Part shown: piece after piece, positions 33,813 through 41,305 of the stretch
How the letters are laid out: every line of letters begins with the position of its first letter
Position numbering within the stretch: position 1 is the first letter of the stretch
Source: DASXYG01 sp036502625
GTDB lineage: Bacteria; Actinomycetota; Actinomycetes; Streptosporangiales; Streptosporangiaceae
Direction: 5' to 3'
Assembly: GCA_036502625.1 (NCBI GenBank)
Contig: DASXYG010000049.1
Span: 1 to 41,305, forward strand
Length of the DNA: 41,305 bases
Made by a program: the position numbers and the translations under genes
The notes under the pieces: model-generated
The model's input: only the letters and a program-made list of their open reading frames with translations
Database searches by the model: none
What the model was told of the DNA's origin: nothing

Positions 33813-33843
33813 GGAAAGTTAACGGTGCCCGGGAAAAGCTAAC
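33813..33843. promoter_or_regulatory. Two direct repeats in divergent pfkB/pat region
   Basis: GGAAAGTTAAC (33813-33823) and GGAAAAGCTAAC (33832-33843) repeat with a centre-to-centre spacing of 19-20 bp, about two helical turns. Such same-face repeats fit a regulator site. They lie about 50 bp upstream of the PfkB start codon and about 75 bp upstream of the Pat -10 hexamer. Confidence 0.4.
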
Positions 33844-33916
33844 AGGATCCGGCTCTCGGCGTGTGGCAGGCGCCCCGAGTTTCCGGGTGCGCAACCACAC
33901 CTCCGCCACCGGCGAT

Positions 33917-33930
33917 TAGCCTACTGAACG
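33917..33930 (+). promoter_or_regulatory. Leaderless promoter: TAGCCT + 7 nt + GTG
   Basis: TAGCCT (33917-33922) is followed by ACTGAAC and the GTG at 33930. There is no ribosome binding site, which also argues against the start 23 codons upstream. Confidence 0.6.
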
Positions 33931-36626
33931 TGGCGCAACCGTACCCGGACCATTGGGAAGCCGACGTCGTCCTCTCCGACGGCGGCACCGCACACCTGCG
34001 CCCCATCACCCCGGCCGATGCCGAACTGTTGCAAGAGTTCCACGGGCGGCTGTCGCCGGAGACGATCTATTTCCGGTTCTTCGCGCCGTACCCCCGCCTG
34101 TCGGCACGCGACATCGCGCGGTTCACCACCGTCGACTACGACAACCGGGTGGCGCTGATCGCGACCATCGGCGGCGAGATGATCGCGGTCGTCCGCTACG
34201 ACCGCATCACGCCGGACGAGGCCGAGGTCGCGTTCCTCGTCGAGGACGCCCACCAGGGCCGCGGCCTGGCGTCCATCATGCTCGAACACCTCGCGGCCGC
34301 CGCCCAGGAGCGCGGCGTCAAGCGGTTCATCGCCGACACGCTTCCGGAGAACCGGCGCATGATCAACGTGTTCCGCGAGGTCGGCTACACCGCGCAGCAG
34401 CGGTTCGACGAGGGCGTGATCAGGCTCACCCTCGACCTCGCCCCGACCGACACCTTCACCGAGGTCCTCCAGGCGCGCGAGCACCGCGCCGAGTCGCGGT
34501 CCATCGCGCGCCTGCTCACCCCGGCGTCCATCGCGGTCATCGGCGCGGGCCGCGACCGCGGCTCCGCGGGCCACACCGTGCTGCGCCACCTCCTGAAGAG
34601 CGGTTTCACCGGCCCCGTCCACCCCGTGAACCCGGCGCACAGGTCCGTCGCGGGCGTCCGCGCGTACCCAACGGTCGCCGACGTACCGGACGACGTCGAC
34701 CTCGCCGTGATCACCGTCCCGGCCGACACGGTGGCCACGGTCGTCGAGCAGTGCGCCGCCAAGGGCGTCCATGCCCTGATCGTCGTCTCCGCCGGGTTCG
34801 GCGAGGCCGGACCTGAGGGCCGCGAACGGCAGGACGCCCTGGTCCGTACGGCACGGGCCGGCGGCATGCGCGTCGTCGGGCCCAACTGCCTCGGCATCGC
34901 CAACACCGACCCCGACGTGGCGATGAACGCGACGCTGGCCCCGGCCGCGCCGCCGCGCGGCCCCGTCGGCTTCTTCTCCCAGTCGGGCGCGCTCGGCATC
35001 GCGCTGATGCAGCACGTCACCGAGCGCGGGCTCGGCCTGTCGTCGTTCGTGTCGGCGGGCAACCGCGCCGACGTCTCGGGCAACGACCTCCTCCAATACT
35101 GGGAGGAGGACGCGGCTACCGAGGTCGTGCTGCTGTACCTGGAGTCGCTGGGCAACCCGCGCAAGTTCACCCGGCTGTGCCGCCGCATCTCCCGCAGCAA
35201 GCCGATCGTCGCGGTCAAGTCCGGCGGCACGATGCAGGGCGTGCCGCTCGGCCACGCCGCGCAGGCGCTGACCCTGCCCGACCACGCCGTCAGCGAGCTG
35301 TTCGCGCAGGCTGGGGTCGTCCGGGTGGACGACATCAGCCAGATGTTCGACGTCGCGCAGCTCCTCGCGTACCAACCGCTGCCCGGCGGCGCGCGGGTGG
35401 CCATCGTCGGCAACTCCGACGCCCTGGGCGTCCTCGCCGAGGACGCCTGCCTGCGCGCCGGCCTCGAACCGCACCGCCCGGTCGACCTCGGCCCCGGCGC
35501 GACCGCGGGCGAGCTGGCCGCGGCGCTGTCCGGCCTGGCCGCCGACGACACGGTCGACGCCGTGGTCGCGGGGTTCATCCCGGCCGTGGGCGCCGAGATC
35601 GCGCCGGGGCACGACGGCCACGCCGGCCGCATCGCCGGCTCCGACGACGTCGCCGCGGCCGTGCGCCGGTCCGCCGCGGAGCTGGCCCGCGCCGGGAAGC
35701 CCCTGGTCACCACCTACCTCGGCCTCCGCGGCCTGCCCGAGGAGCTGCGCGTCACCGATGGCGGCGCCGATCCGCGGCGCGGCTCCGTCCCGTCGTACCC
35801 CACGCCCGAGGAGGCCGTACGCGCGCTGTCCCACGCCGCCGCGTACGCCGCCTACCGCCGCAACCCCGCGGGCCGCCCCGCCGCGCTGCCGGGCATCGAC
35901 ACCGAGGCGGCGCGCGCCCTGATCGCCGGCGCGGACGTCTCCGCGGGCGCCCTCCTCGGCCCGGACGACACCGACCGCCTGCTCGCCTGCTACGGCGTCG
36001 GCGTGTGGCCGGTGATCGCCGTCGACTCCGCCGACGCGGCCGAGGCCGCCGCCGAGCGCCTCGGCTACCCGGTGGTCCTGAAGACCGTCGCGCCCCATCT
36101 GCGCCACCGCGCCGACGTCTTCGGCGTGCGCCCCGACCTCGCGCACGCCGCCGAGGTGCGCCGCGCGTACGACCTGATGGTGGCCGAGCTCGGCCCGGAC
36201 GCCGCGCCCGTGGTGCAGCGGATGGCCCGCCGCGGCGTGCCGACGTCCGTCACCGCGGGGGAGTACCGCACGTTCGGCGCCGTCGTGTCGTTCGGCATCG
36301 CCTACCCCACGACGGAATTGCTCGGCGACCGCGCGTACCGCCTCGCGCCGCTGACCGACGTCGACGCCGCGCACATGGTCCGCTCGGTACGGGCCGCGCC
36401 GCTGCTGTTCGGCCACCGGGGCACCGAGGCGGTGGCCGTCTCCGGGCTGGAGGACCTGCTGCTGCGGGTGTCCCGGCTGGTGGACGACCTTCCCGAGGTG
36501 GCGCGGCTGGAGCTGGACCCGGTGGTCGCCGGTCCCGACTCGGTGGCCGTGCTCGACGCGTCCGTACGCCTGGCCAGGCCGGACGGCCCGCGTCCCGACG
36601 CCGGGCCGCGTCGGCTGAGCGCCTGA
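33930..36626 (+). CDS. Protein acetyltransferase of the Pat type (GNAT + ACS-like domains)
   Basis: The 898-residue product has an N-terminal GNAT domain (about 1-175; acetyl-CoA loop in EDAHQGRGLASIML) followed by the domains of ADP-forming acyl-CoA synthetases: CoA-binding (IAVIGAGRDRGSAGHTVLRH), succinyl-CoA-ligase-like (GFFSQSGALGIALM) and C-terminal ATP-grasp (AAAERLGYPVVLKTVAP). The Salmonella Pat puts GNAT last; GNAT-first proteins are the form reported from Streptomyces. They acetylate a lysine of acetyl-CoA synthetase and other enzymes to shut them off, the ACS-like part acting as sensor. The start at 33930 is leaderless. A terminator hairpin follows at 36643. Confidence 0.93.
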   Translation: MAQPYPDHWEADVVLSDGGTAHLRPITPADAELLQEFHGRLSPETIYFRFFAPYPRLSARDIARFTTVDYDNRVALIATIGGEMIAVVRYDRITPDEAEVAFLVEDAHQGRGLASIMLEHLAAAAQERGVKRFIADTLPENRRMINVFREVGYTAQQRFDEGVIRLTLDLAPTDTFTEVLQAREHRAESRSIARLLTPASIAVIGAGRDRGSAGHTVLRHLLKSGFTGPVHPVNPAHRSVAGVRAYPTVADVPDDVDLAVITVPADTVATVVEQCAAKGVHALIVVSAGFGEAGPEGRERQDALVRTARAGGMRVVGPNCLGIANTDPDVAMNATLAPAAPPRGPVGFFSQSGALGIALMQHVTERGLGLSSFVSAGNRADVSGNDLLQYWEEDAATEVVLLYLESLGNPRKFTRLCRRISRSKPIVAVKSGGTMQGVPLGHAAQALTLPDHAVSELFAQAGVVRVDDISQMFDVAQLLAYQPLPGGARVAIVGNSDALGVLAEDACLRAGLEPHRPVDLGPGATAGELAAALSGLAADDTVDAVVAGFIPAVGAEIAPGHDGHAGRIAGSDDVAAAVRRSAAELARAGKPLVTTYLGLRGLPEELRVTDGGADPRRGSVPSYPTPEEAVRALSHAAAYAAYRRNPAGRPAALPGIDTEAARALIAGADVSAGALLGPDDTDRLLACYGVGVWPVIAVDSADAAEAAAERLGYPVVLKTVAPHLRHRADVFGVRPDLAHAAEVRRAYDLMVAELGPDAAPVVQRMARRGVPTSVTAGEYRTFGAVVSFGIAYPTTELLGDRAYRLAPLTDVDAAHMVRSVRAAPLLFGHRGTEAVAVSGLEDLLLRVSRLVDDLPEVARLELDPVVAGPDSVAVLDASVRLARPDGPRPDAGPRRLSA

Positions 36627-36642
36627 CAGGGTCCGCGTACGA

Positions 36643-36672
36643 CGGACGCCCTCCCGTACGAGAGGGCGTCCG
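36643..36672. terminator. Hairpin terminator after the Pat gene
   Basis: CGGACGCCCTC (36643-36653) pairs perfectly with GAGGGCGTCCG (36662-36672) around an 8-nt loop. It starts 16 nt after the Pat stop and lies 12 nt before the 3' end of the minus-strand Pro-rich ORF, so it can serve both. Confidence 0.85.
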
Positions 36673-36684
36673 CCGCGCCGCCAT

Positions 36685-36885
36685 TCAGGCGGGTGCGGGT
36701 TCGGTGGGCGGCGGTTCCGGGTCGAGCGGTCCGGGCGGCCGCGAGGGGATGGGCCCCGGCTCGACGGGCGGGTACGGCTGTGGGTCGGGCGCCGGATGCG
36801 GCGGCCGTGGCGGCATCGGCGCAGGGCCCGGCGGCTCCGGCTCCGGCATGGGGCTCGGGTCCGGAATCGGCGGTGCCGTCGCCAT
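36685..36885 (-). CDS. Short proline-rich hypothetical protein
   Basis: The 66-residue product (MATAPPIPDPSPMPEPEPPG at its start) is over one third proline with PEP and PxP repeats, and few hydrophobic residues. It has no signal peptide or recognisable domain, so it would be disordered. ATG at 36885 has CGAGGCG upstream. Support is modest: the frame starts with a ribosome binding site, stops beside a terminator and is not a shadow of a plus-strand gene. Confidence 0.4.
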   Translation of the reverse strand: MATAPPIPDPSPMPEPEPPGPAPMPPRPPHPAPDPQPYPPVEPGPIPSRPPGPLDPEPPPTEPAPA

Positions 36886-36940
36886 TGCGCCTCGGTCGCG
36901 TGTACATGTCATGTGGGCCCACGTACCCGGGCGGCGGGGG

Positions 36941-36949
36941 TTATCCACA
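36941..36949 (+). promoter_or_regulatory. Perfect DnaA box upstream of the DUF5998 gene
   Basis: TTATCCACA is an exact DnaA box, 41 bp upstream of the -10 hexamer of the gene at 37003. The distance to the hexamer is close to that seen for recQ (40 bp). Confidence 0.45.
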
Positions 36950-36989
36950 ACCGCGCTTTCCACGGGTGCGAGCACCCCGGCGGAGGATG

Positions 36990-37003
36990 CAGGATGGGGC
37001 GCA
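36990..37003 (+). promoter_or_regulatory. Leaderless promoter: CAGGAT + 7 nt + ATG
   Basis: CAGGAT (36990-36995) is followed by GGGGCGC and the ATG at 37003. AGGATGGGG could be read as a weak ribosome binding site. Confidence 0.45.
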
Positions 37004-37602
37004 TGAGAGAAACCCGAGCGACCGCCGAGGGCCTGCGCGGCGCCATCGAGCGCAGCGGCTACTACCCGGACCTCGTCTTCGACGCGGTCACGTGGTCGCT
37101 GGGCGCCGAAACCGCGCAGTCCTACGTCGTCCACCACGAGGCCACGTTCGACCCCGCCATGGAGGTGCGCCGCCACCTCACGGTCCTCGTGCTGACGCCA
37201 ACGCGCCTGCTGGTCTGCCACACCGACGAGCACCCGCCCGGCGAGACCATCCCGCACCCCCACGCCTCCACGAGCACGGAATCCGTGCCGATCGGCGGCG
37301 TCCACTCGGTGAACCTCACCCGCGTGGTGGCCGACCCGGAGAAGTACGTCCCCGGAATGGCGCCCGCCGAGGTGGTGCTCACGCTCGGCTGGGGCGCGGT
37401 GTCCCACGTCGATCTCGAACCCGCCTCCTGCGGCGACGAGTCCTGCGAGGCCGACCACGGCTTCACCGGCGTCGTCTCCGGTGACGACATCGCGCTGCGC
37501 GTCAGCGCCGCCGCCGACGGCCAGGCCACGGTCGACGACGTGGTCGCGTTCACGCGGGCGATCTCCATGGCCACCGCGTCCGCGGGCGGCGGCCGCCGGT
37601 GA
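37003..37602 (+). CDS. DUF5998-like protein
   Basis: The 199-residue cytosolic product begins MRETRATAEGLRGAIERSGYYPDLVFDAV, has a central beta-rich part (TVLVLTPTRLLVCHTDEH, then SVPIGGVHSVNLTRVVADPE) and a conserved CGDESCEADHGFTG stretch whose Cys and His could bind metal. It fits the actinobacterial DUF5998 family as I remember it; the function is unknown. Its stop codon overlaps the GTG of the following phosphatase-superfamily gene (GTGA), which implies coupling and a shared pathway. Confidence 0.78.
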   Translation: MRETRATAEGLRGAIERSGYYPDLVFDAVTWSLGAETAQSYVVHHEATFDPAMEVRRHLTVLVLTPTRLLVCHTDEHPPGETIPHPHASTSTESVPIGGVHSVNLTRVVADPEKYVPGMAPAEVVLTLGWGAVSHVDLEPASCGDESCEADHGFTGVVSGDDIALRVSAAADGQATVDDVVAFTRAISMATASAGGGRR

Positions 37603-38780
37603 CGTCCGCGGCCGGGCGCCTGCCGGGTGGCGTAGCGCCGGGCGCCCCCGCGCCCCCGGCGTACGGCACGGGGTCGCTGGCCGACCTCTCCGGCTCGGTG
37701 CTGGCCGCCCTCGACGTGCCCGGCGAGGCCAACGTCCTCGGGCTGGCCGAGCTGCCGCGCGCCTGCGTCCTGCTGATCGACGGCCTCGGCTGGGAGCTGT
37801 TGCGGGCCAACCGCGACGTCGCGCCGTACCTCTCGGCGCTGCTGCCGTCCGGCCGCTCGCTGACCGCCGGTTTCCCGTCCACCACGGCCACCAGCCTCAC
37901 CAGCCTCGGCACCGGCCGTCCCCCGGGGGGCCACGGCATGCTCGGCTACCAGATCGCCATCCCGGGTGCCGGGCGCCTCCTCAACTGCCTGAAGTGGGAC
38001 GACGCCGTCGATCCGTACACCTGGCAGCCCCGGTCGACGGCCTTCGAGCGCGCCGAGCGCGCCGGGGTCGCCACCACCCACGTCGCGCCGCGGGCGTTCC
38101 GCGAGACCGGGCTCACCCTCGCGGGCCTGCGCGGCAGCGGCTCCTACCCCGGGGGGAACAGCCTCGGCGAGGTCGCCGCGCACACCGCCGCGGCGCTGGC
38201 GGCCACGCCCCGTGCGTACGTCTTCGCCTACCACGCCGACCTCGACTCCACCGGCCACCGCGTGGGCTGCGCCTCGGAGGCGTGGCGGCTGCAGCTCGGC
38301 CAGGTCGACCGCCTGGTGGAGCAGATCGCCGCGCGGCTGCCCGCCGACGCCGCGCTCTACGTCACCGCCGACCACGGCATGGTCGACGCCACCGACCGGG
38401 TCGACGTCGAGGAGACGCCCGAGCTGCTCGACGGCGTGGAGCTGCTCGGCGGCGAACCCCGCGCCCGCCAGCTCTACACCCGCGCCGGCGCCGCGGCCGA
38501 CGTCGCGGCGGCGTGGCGCGGCCTGCTGGGCGACCGGGCGTGGATCCTGACCCGCGAGGAGGCCATCGCGGCCGGCTGGTTCGGCCCGGTCGCCGACGGC
38601 ACCGACGGGTCCGGCGGGTTCGACGTCACGGCCCGCATCGGCGACGTCCTCGCCGTGCCGTACGGCCCGACCGGCTTCTTCGCCACGCGCTCCGAGCCCG
38701 GCGAGTCGCGCCTCATCGGCATGCACGGCTCCCTCGAGCCGTCCGACCTGCTCGTTCCCCTGCTGACCGCCCGCCGCTGA
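37599..38780 (+). CDS. Alkaline phosphatase superfamily nucleotide pyrophosphatase/phosphodiesterase
   Basis: The 393-residue product has the metal-binding pattern of the superfamily's phosphodiesterase branch: Asp in LLIDGLGWELL, Thr nucleophile in GFPSTTATSLTSLGTG, Asp and His in HADLDSTGHRVG, Asp-His in TADHGMVD, and a late His in MHGSLEPSDLLVPLL. Such enzymes use two zinc ions to hydrolyse nucleotide or lipid phosphodiesters. No signal peptide is visible. GTG at 37599 overlaps the stop of the DUF5998 gene by 4 nt. Confidence 0.92.
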   Translation: MTSAAGRLPGGVAPGAPAPPAYGTGSLADLSGSVLAALDVPGEANVLGLAELPRACVLLIDGLGWELLRANRDVAPYLSALLPSGRSLTAGFPSTTATSLTSLGTGRPPGGHGMLGYQIAIPGAGRLLNCLKWDDAVDPYTWQPRSTAFERAERAGVATTHVAPRAFRETGLTLAGLRGSGSYPGGNSLGEVAAHTAAALAATPRAYVFAYHADLDSTGHRVGCASEAWRLQLGQVDRLVEQIAARLPADAALYVTADHGMVDATDRVDVEETPELLDGVELLGGEPRARQLYTRAGAAADVAAAWRGLLGDRAWILTREEAIAAGWFGPVADGTDGSGGFDVTARIGDVLAVPYGPTGFFATRSEPGESRLIGMHGSLEPSDLLVPLLTARR

Positions 38781-38867
38781 CCGTCCGCCGCGCGCCCGCG
38801 AAATGCCCTCGTCTCGGCCCGCGGTCGTCGCGTACGCTGCTGCGAAGGCTGGTCACGAGGGGGAAGT

Positions 38868-39992
38868 ATGCGCTGCACGGCCGAGCAGATCCGGCGCGCG
38901 CCGAAGGTTCTGCTGCATGATCACCTCGACGGCGGCGTCCGCGCCGCGACCGTCGCCGACCTCGCCGCCGAGACCGGCTACACCGGCCTCCCGTCCGCCG
39001 ACGCCGCCGGCCTGACCCGCTGGTTCGCCGACGCGGCGCGCGCGGGCTCGCTGGAGAGCTACCTCGCGCGGATGGACCCCATCGTCGCGGTGCTGCAGAC
39101 GGAGGCCGGGCTGCGCCGGGTGGCCGCCGAGTGCGTGGCCGACCTCGCCGCCGACGGCGTGGTCTACGCCGAGGTGAAGATCGCCCCCGAGCAGCACACC
39201 GACGGCGGGCTCGGCCTCGACCAGGTGGTGGCCGCCGTGGTCGGCGGCCTGCGCGAGGGGGAGGCCGCGGCCGCCGCGCGCGGCCGGCGCATCCGGGTGC
39301 GGCTGCTGGTCACCGCGCTGCGCCAGGCCGCCAGGTCCATGGAGATCGCCGAGCTGGCCGTACGCCACCGCGAGCGCGGCGTCATCGGGTTCGACATCGC
39401 GGGCCCCGAGGCCGGCTACCCGCCGACCCGCCACCTGGCCGCCTGCGAGGAGATCAAGCGCGCGAACTTCCACCTGACGATCCACGCGGGCGAGGGCTTC
39501 GGGCTCACGTCCATCTGGGAGGCGGTGCAGTGGTGCGGCGCCGAGCGGCTCGGCCACGGCCTGCGCATCATCGACGACGTCGGGGTCGCCGACGACGGCT
39601 CCGCGAAGCTCGGCCAGCTCGCGGCGTACGTCCGCGACCGGCGCATCCCGCTGGAGATGTGCCCGCTGTCCAACGTCCACACCGGCGCCGTGCGCTCGAT
39701 CATCGAGCACCCCATCGCCACGCTGCGCCGCCTCAGGTTCCGCGTCACCGTCAACACCGACAACCGCCTGCTGTCCACGACATCCCTGACCCGCGAGTTC
39801 ACCGAGCTGGTCGACGCGTTCGGCTACGGCATCGACGACCTCCAGTGGTTCACGGTCAACGCCGTGAAGTCCGCGTTCCTCCCGCACGACGAGCGCCTGG
39901 CCCTGATCTCCGACGTCATCAAGCCCGCCTACGCCGCGATCCGCAACGAGCCCCTGACCGCCCCGGTCCGCCGCGGCGAGGACAACTGGTGA
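38868..39992 (+). CDS. add: Adenosine deaminase
   Basis: The 374-residue product carries all zinc and substrate motifs of adenosine deaminase: HDHLDGGVR (two zinc His), IHAGEGFG (zinc His and catalytic Glu), ERLGHGLRI (His), CPLSNVHTG and VNTDNRLLS (zinc Asp). It converts adenosine to inosine in purine salvage. GAGGGGGAAGT precedes the ATG at 38868. It lies 87 nt after the phosphatase-superfamily gene, which could feed it with nucleosides, though a shared pathway is inference. Confidence 0.95.
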   Translation: MRCTAEQIRRAPKVLLHDHLDGGVRAATVADLAAETGYTGLPSADAAGLTRWFADAARAGSLESYLARMDPIVAVLQTEAGLRRVAAECVADLAADGVVYAEVKIAPEQHTDGGLGLDQVVAAVVGGLREGEAAAAARGRRIRVRLLVTALRQAARSMEIAELAVRHRERGVIGFDIAGPEAGYPPTRHLAACEEIKRANFHLTIHAGEGFGLTSIWEAVQWCGAERLGHGLRIIDDVGVADDGSAKLGQLAAYVRDRRIPLEMCPLSNVHTGAVRSIIEHPIATLRRLRFRVTVNTDNRLLSTTSLTREFTELVDAFGYGIDDLQWFTVNAVKSAFLPHDERLALISDVIKPAYAAIRNEPLTAPVRRGEDNW

Positions 39993-40117
39993 CACCCGCA
40001 CGGTGACACGCCGCTCGCGCCGTACGGTGCCGCGCCGGTCGAGCCGTACCGCGACGCGCCGGTCGCGCGAGCCGGACACGTACGGCGCCGGACTCCGAGC
40101 GGGGGCATGCCGTACGG

Positions 40118-40131
40118 GAGACTGGTGCGCA
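40118..40131 (+). promoter_or_regulatory. Possible leaderless promoter: GAGACT + 7 nt + ATG
   Basis: GAGACT (40118-40123) keeps only the A and the final T of the -10 consensus and is followed by GGTGCGC and the ATG at 40131. It is the weakest of the set, but no ribosome binding site competes with it. Confidence 0.35.
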
Positions 40132-41045
40132 TGCCGAACCGTTCCCCGCTGATCCAGGCAGACGAGCTGGCGGAGGCGCTGGCCTCCGACGCGCCCCCGG
40201 TCGTCCTCGACGTCCGCTGGACACTGTCCGACGGCCCCGCCACCGAGGCGTACGCCGCGGGCCACATCCCCGGCGCCGTCTTCGTCGACCTCGACCGCGA
40301 CCTCTCCGCCCCGCCCGGCCCCGAGGGCCGCCACCCCCTGCCCGACCCCGCCGCCTTCCAGGCCGCCATGCGCGCCGCCGGCGTCTCGGCCGACCGCCCG
40401 GTGGTGACGTACGACCTCGGCGACGCCATGCCCGCCGCCCGAGCCTGGTGGACCCTCCGCTACTTCGGCCACCCGGACGTCCGCGTCCTGGACGGCGGCT
40501 TCCCCGCCTGGACCGCAGCCGATTCCCCGCCCGGGACGGCCTCCGGCGCCCCCCTGGACCCGGCCGCCGGCCGCCCGCTCGGTACGGCAGCCGCCCGCCC
40601 CCTCGACACGACGGTCCCCACCCCCGCCGCGGGCGACTTCATCGCGACCCCGGGCGCCATGCCGTACCTGGACGCCGACGGCGCAGCCGAGGTAGCCCGT
40701 ACGGGCCTCCTCCTGGACGCCCGCGCCCCCGAGCGCTACCGCGGCGAGTCCGAACCCGTCGACCCGGTAGCCGGCCACATCCCCGGCGCCAAGAACGCCC
40801 CCACCTCGGACGACCTGGCCCCCAACGGCCGCTTCCACACCCCCGCCACCCTCTCCGCCCACTACACCGCCCTAGGCGCCTCCGAGGACATCCCCGTAGC
40901 CACCTACTGCGGCTCCGGCGTAAGCGCCGCCCGAGAACTCCTGGCCCTGACGATCGCCGGCATCCCCGCCGCCCTGTACGTAGGCTCCTGGTCCAACTGG
41001 CTAGCCACCCCCCACCCCGTCGCCACCGGCCCGGAACCCGGGTAA
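40131..41045 (+). CDS. Thiosulfate/3-mercaptopyruvate-type sulfurtransferase
   Basis: The 304-residue product has two rhodanese domains. The C-terminal one carries the persulfide loop with Cys in ATYCGSGVSAARELL. The N-terminal one (YDLGDAMPAARAWWTLRYFG) lacks a Cys and is structural, as usual. It transfers sulfane sulfur from thiosulfate or mercaptopyruvate to thiol acceptors in the cytosol. A 45-residue Ala/Pro/Thr-rich linker joins the halves (about residues 125-170), longer than typical. ATG at 40131 is preferred to one 24 nt earlier because of the GAGACT promoter-like hexamer and because homology starts there. Confidence 0.92.
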   Translation: MPNRSPLIQADELAEALASDAPPVVLDVRWTLSDGPATEAYAAGHIPGAVFVDLDRDLSAPPGPEGRHPLPDPAAFQAAMRAAGVSADRPVVTYDLGDAMPAARAWWTLRYFGHPDVRVLDGGFPAWTAADSPPGTASGAPLDPAAGRPLGTAAARPLDTTVPTPAAGDFIATPGAMPYLDADGAAEVARTGLLLDARAPERYRGESEPVDPVAGHIPGAKNAPTSDDLAPNGRFHTPATLSAHYTALGASEDIPVATYCGSGVSAARELLALTIAGIPAALYVGSWSNWLATPHPVATGPEPG

Positions 41046-41050
41046 CCGCG

Positions 41051-41290
41051 GGCTGGGGTTCGACAAGTACGAGTGGTCGTTGACCTGGCGCTGGAGATCG
41101 ATCTGCTGGGGGAGGGGGCGCTCGGGCCAAGGCGGCGACGTCGCCGAAGGCGCTGGTGGGGGTGCTGATGTCGGATGTGGTCGTTGACGCCGTGCGGAAG
41201 GAGCTGCGGCGGCGTACCGGATACAACAGCGACCCGGCTGAGCTGCTTCACGTGCTGCGGGAGGGTGTGGTGCGGGGGGAGGTGGGGTGA
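41051..41290 (+). pseudogene. Degenerate 3' remnant of an unknown gene
   Basis: Three plus-strand frames in succession give protein-like pieces: GFDKYEW (frame of 41059), VVVDLALEIDLLGEGALG (frame of 41073) and AKAATSPKALVGVLMSDVVV continuing through RRRTGYNSDPAELLHVLREG (frame of 41126) to a TGA at 41288. Each change is the same one-base shift. Together they look like one reading frame broken by two indels. I cannot name the family. No start codon with a ribosome binding site precedes it, and the 5' part would have to be lost into the sulfurtransferase gene. Chance open frames in GC-rich DNA remain possible. Confidence 0.35.
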
Positions 41291-41305
41291 GGCTACGGCT
41301 CGGGG

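Noticed and set aside
27733..36949. A replication origin
   Set aside because: Only single DnaA boxes kilobases apart, no cluster, no AT-rich unwinding element, and no dnaA, dnaN or parAB genes.

Overview
The window is high-GC DNA that reads as the chromosome of an actinomycete, most likely a Streptomyces/Actinomadura-type organism. The evidence is the gene content: a HrdB/SigA-type primary sigma factor with a Lys/Ala-rich and acidic N-terminus, the 24-residue actinobacterial ribosomal protein bL37, an F420-type luciferase-like oxidoreductase, a DUF7455 zinc-binding protein, a PAS-PAS-GAF-SpoIIE phosphatase, GTG starts and many apparently leaderless genes. No tRNA, rRNA, CRISPR array, insertion sequence, phage or plasmid gene was seen. 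The genus is an inference.

Layout. 1-500: very C-rich then G-rich sequence with no supportable gene. 0.5-5.9 kb: accessory metabolic and resistance genes (LLM oxidoreductase, small CxxC protein, acyl-CoA thioesterase-like protein, a TetR regulator coupled to an SMR efflux pump with a perfect operator palindrome, a DUF1841-like protein, a small three-helix protein). 6-11.3 kb: HhH-GPD protein, multi-sensor PP2C phosphatase, sigA and bL37, closed by a strong terminator. 11.3-15.8 kb: yaaA, a leaderless GNAT gene, DUF7455, parE. 15.8-25.2 kb: TPR protein, SGNH hydrolase, a DUF1453-histidine kinase-response regulator operon, an HSL-type esterase, a beta-lactamase-fold hydrolase, an O-methyltransferase, an MFS transporter, a DUF2306 membrane protein and a TIM-barrel protein. 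25.2-30.2 kb, minus strand: parC and a three-gene operon whose first product has a Flp-prepilin-like N-terminus. 30.4-41.0 kb: a RecQ helicase fused to a phosphoribosyltransferase-like domain, a small membrane protein, a PfkB kinase, a protein acetyltransferase of the GNAT-first Pat type, a proline-rich ORF, a DUF5998-like protein, an alkaline-phosphatase-superfamily enzyme, adenosine deaminase and a two-domain sulfurtransferase. The last 250 bases look like the decayed 3' end of another gene.

How it fits together. The core is the housekeeping cluster sigA-bL37-DUF7455-parE...parC, known from actinomycete chromosomes: the primary sigma factor plus both topoisomerase IV subunits, here on opposite strands about 9.4 kb apart. 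Around it sit short transcription units. About ten genes have a TANNNT-like -10 hexamer ending 6-7 nt before the start codon and no convincing Shine-Dalgarno sequence, which predicts leaderless mRNAs. Exact or near-exact DnaA boxes occur in four intergenic gaps. The best candidates for undescribed biology are the prepilin-like operon (27.7-30.2 kb), the RecQ-phosphoribosyltransferase fusion and the DUF2306/TIM-barrel pair; none can be given a function from sequence alone.
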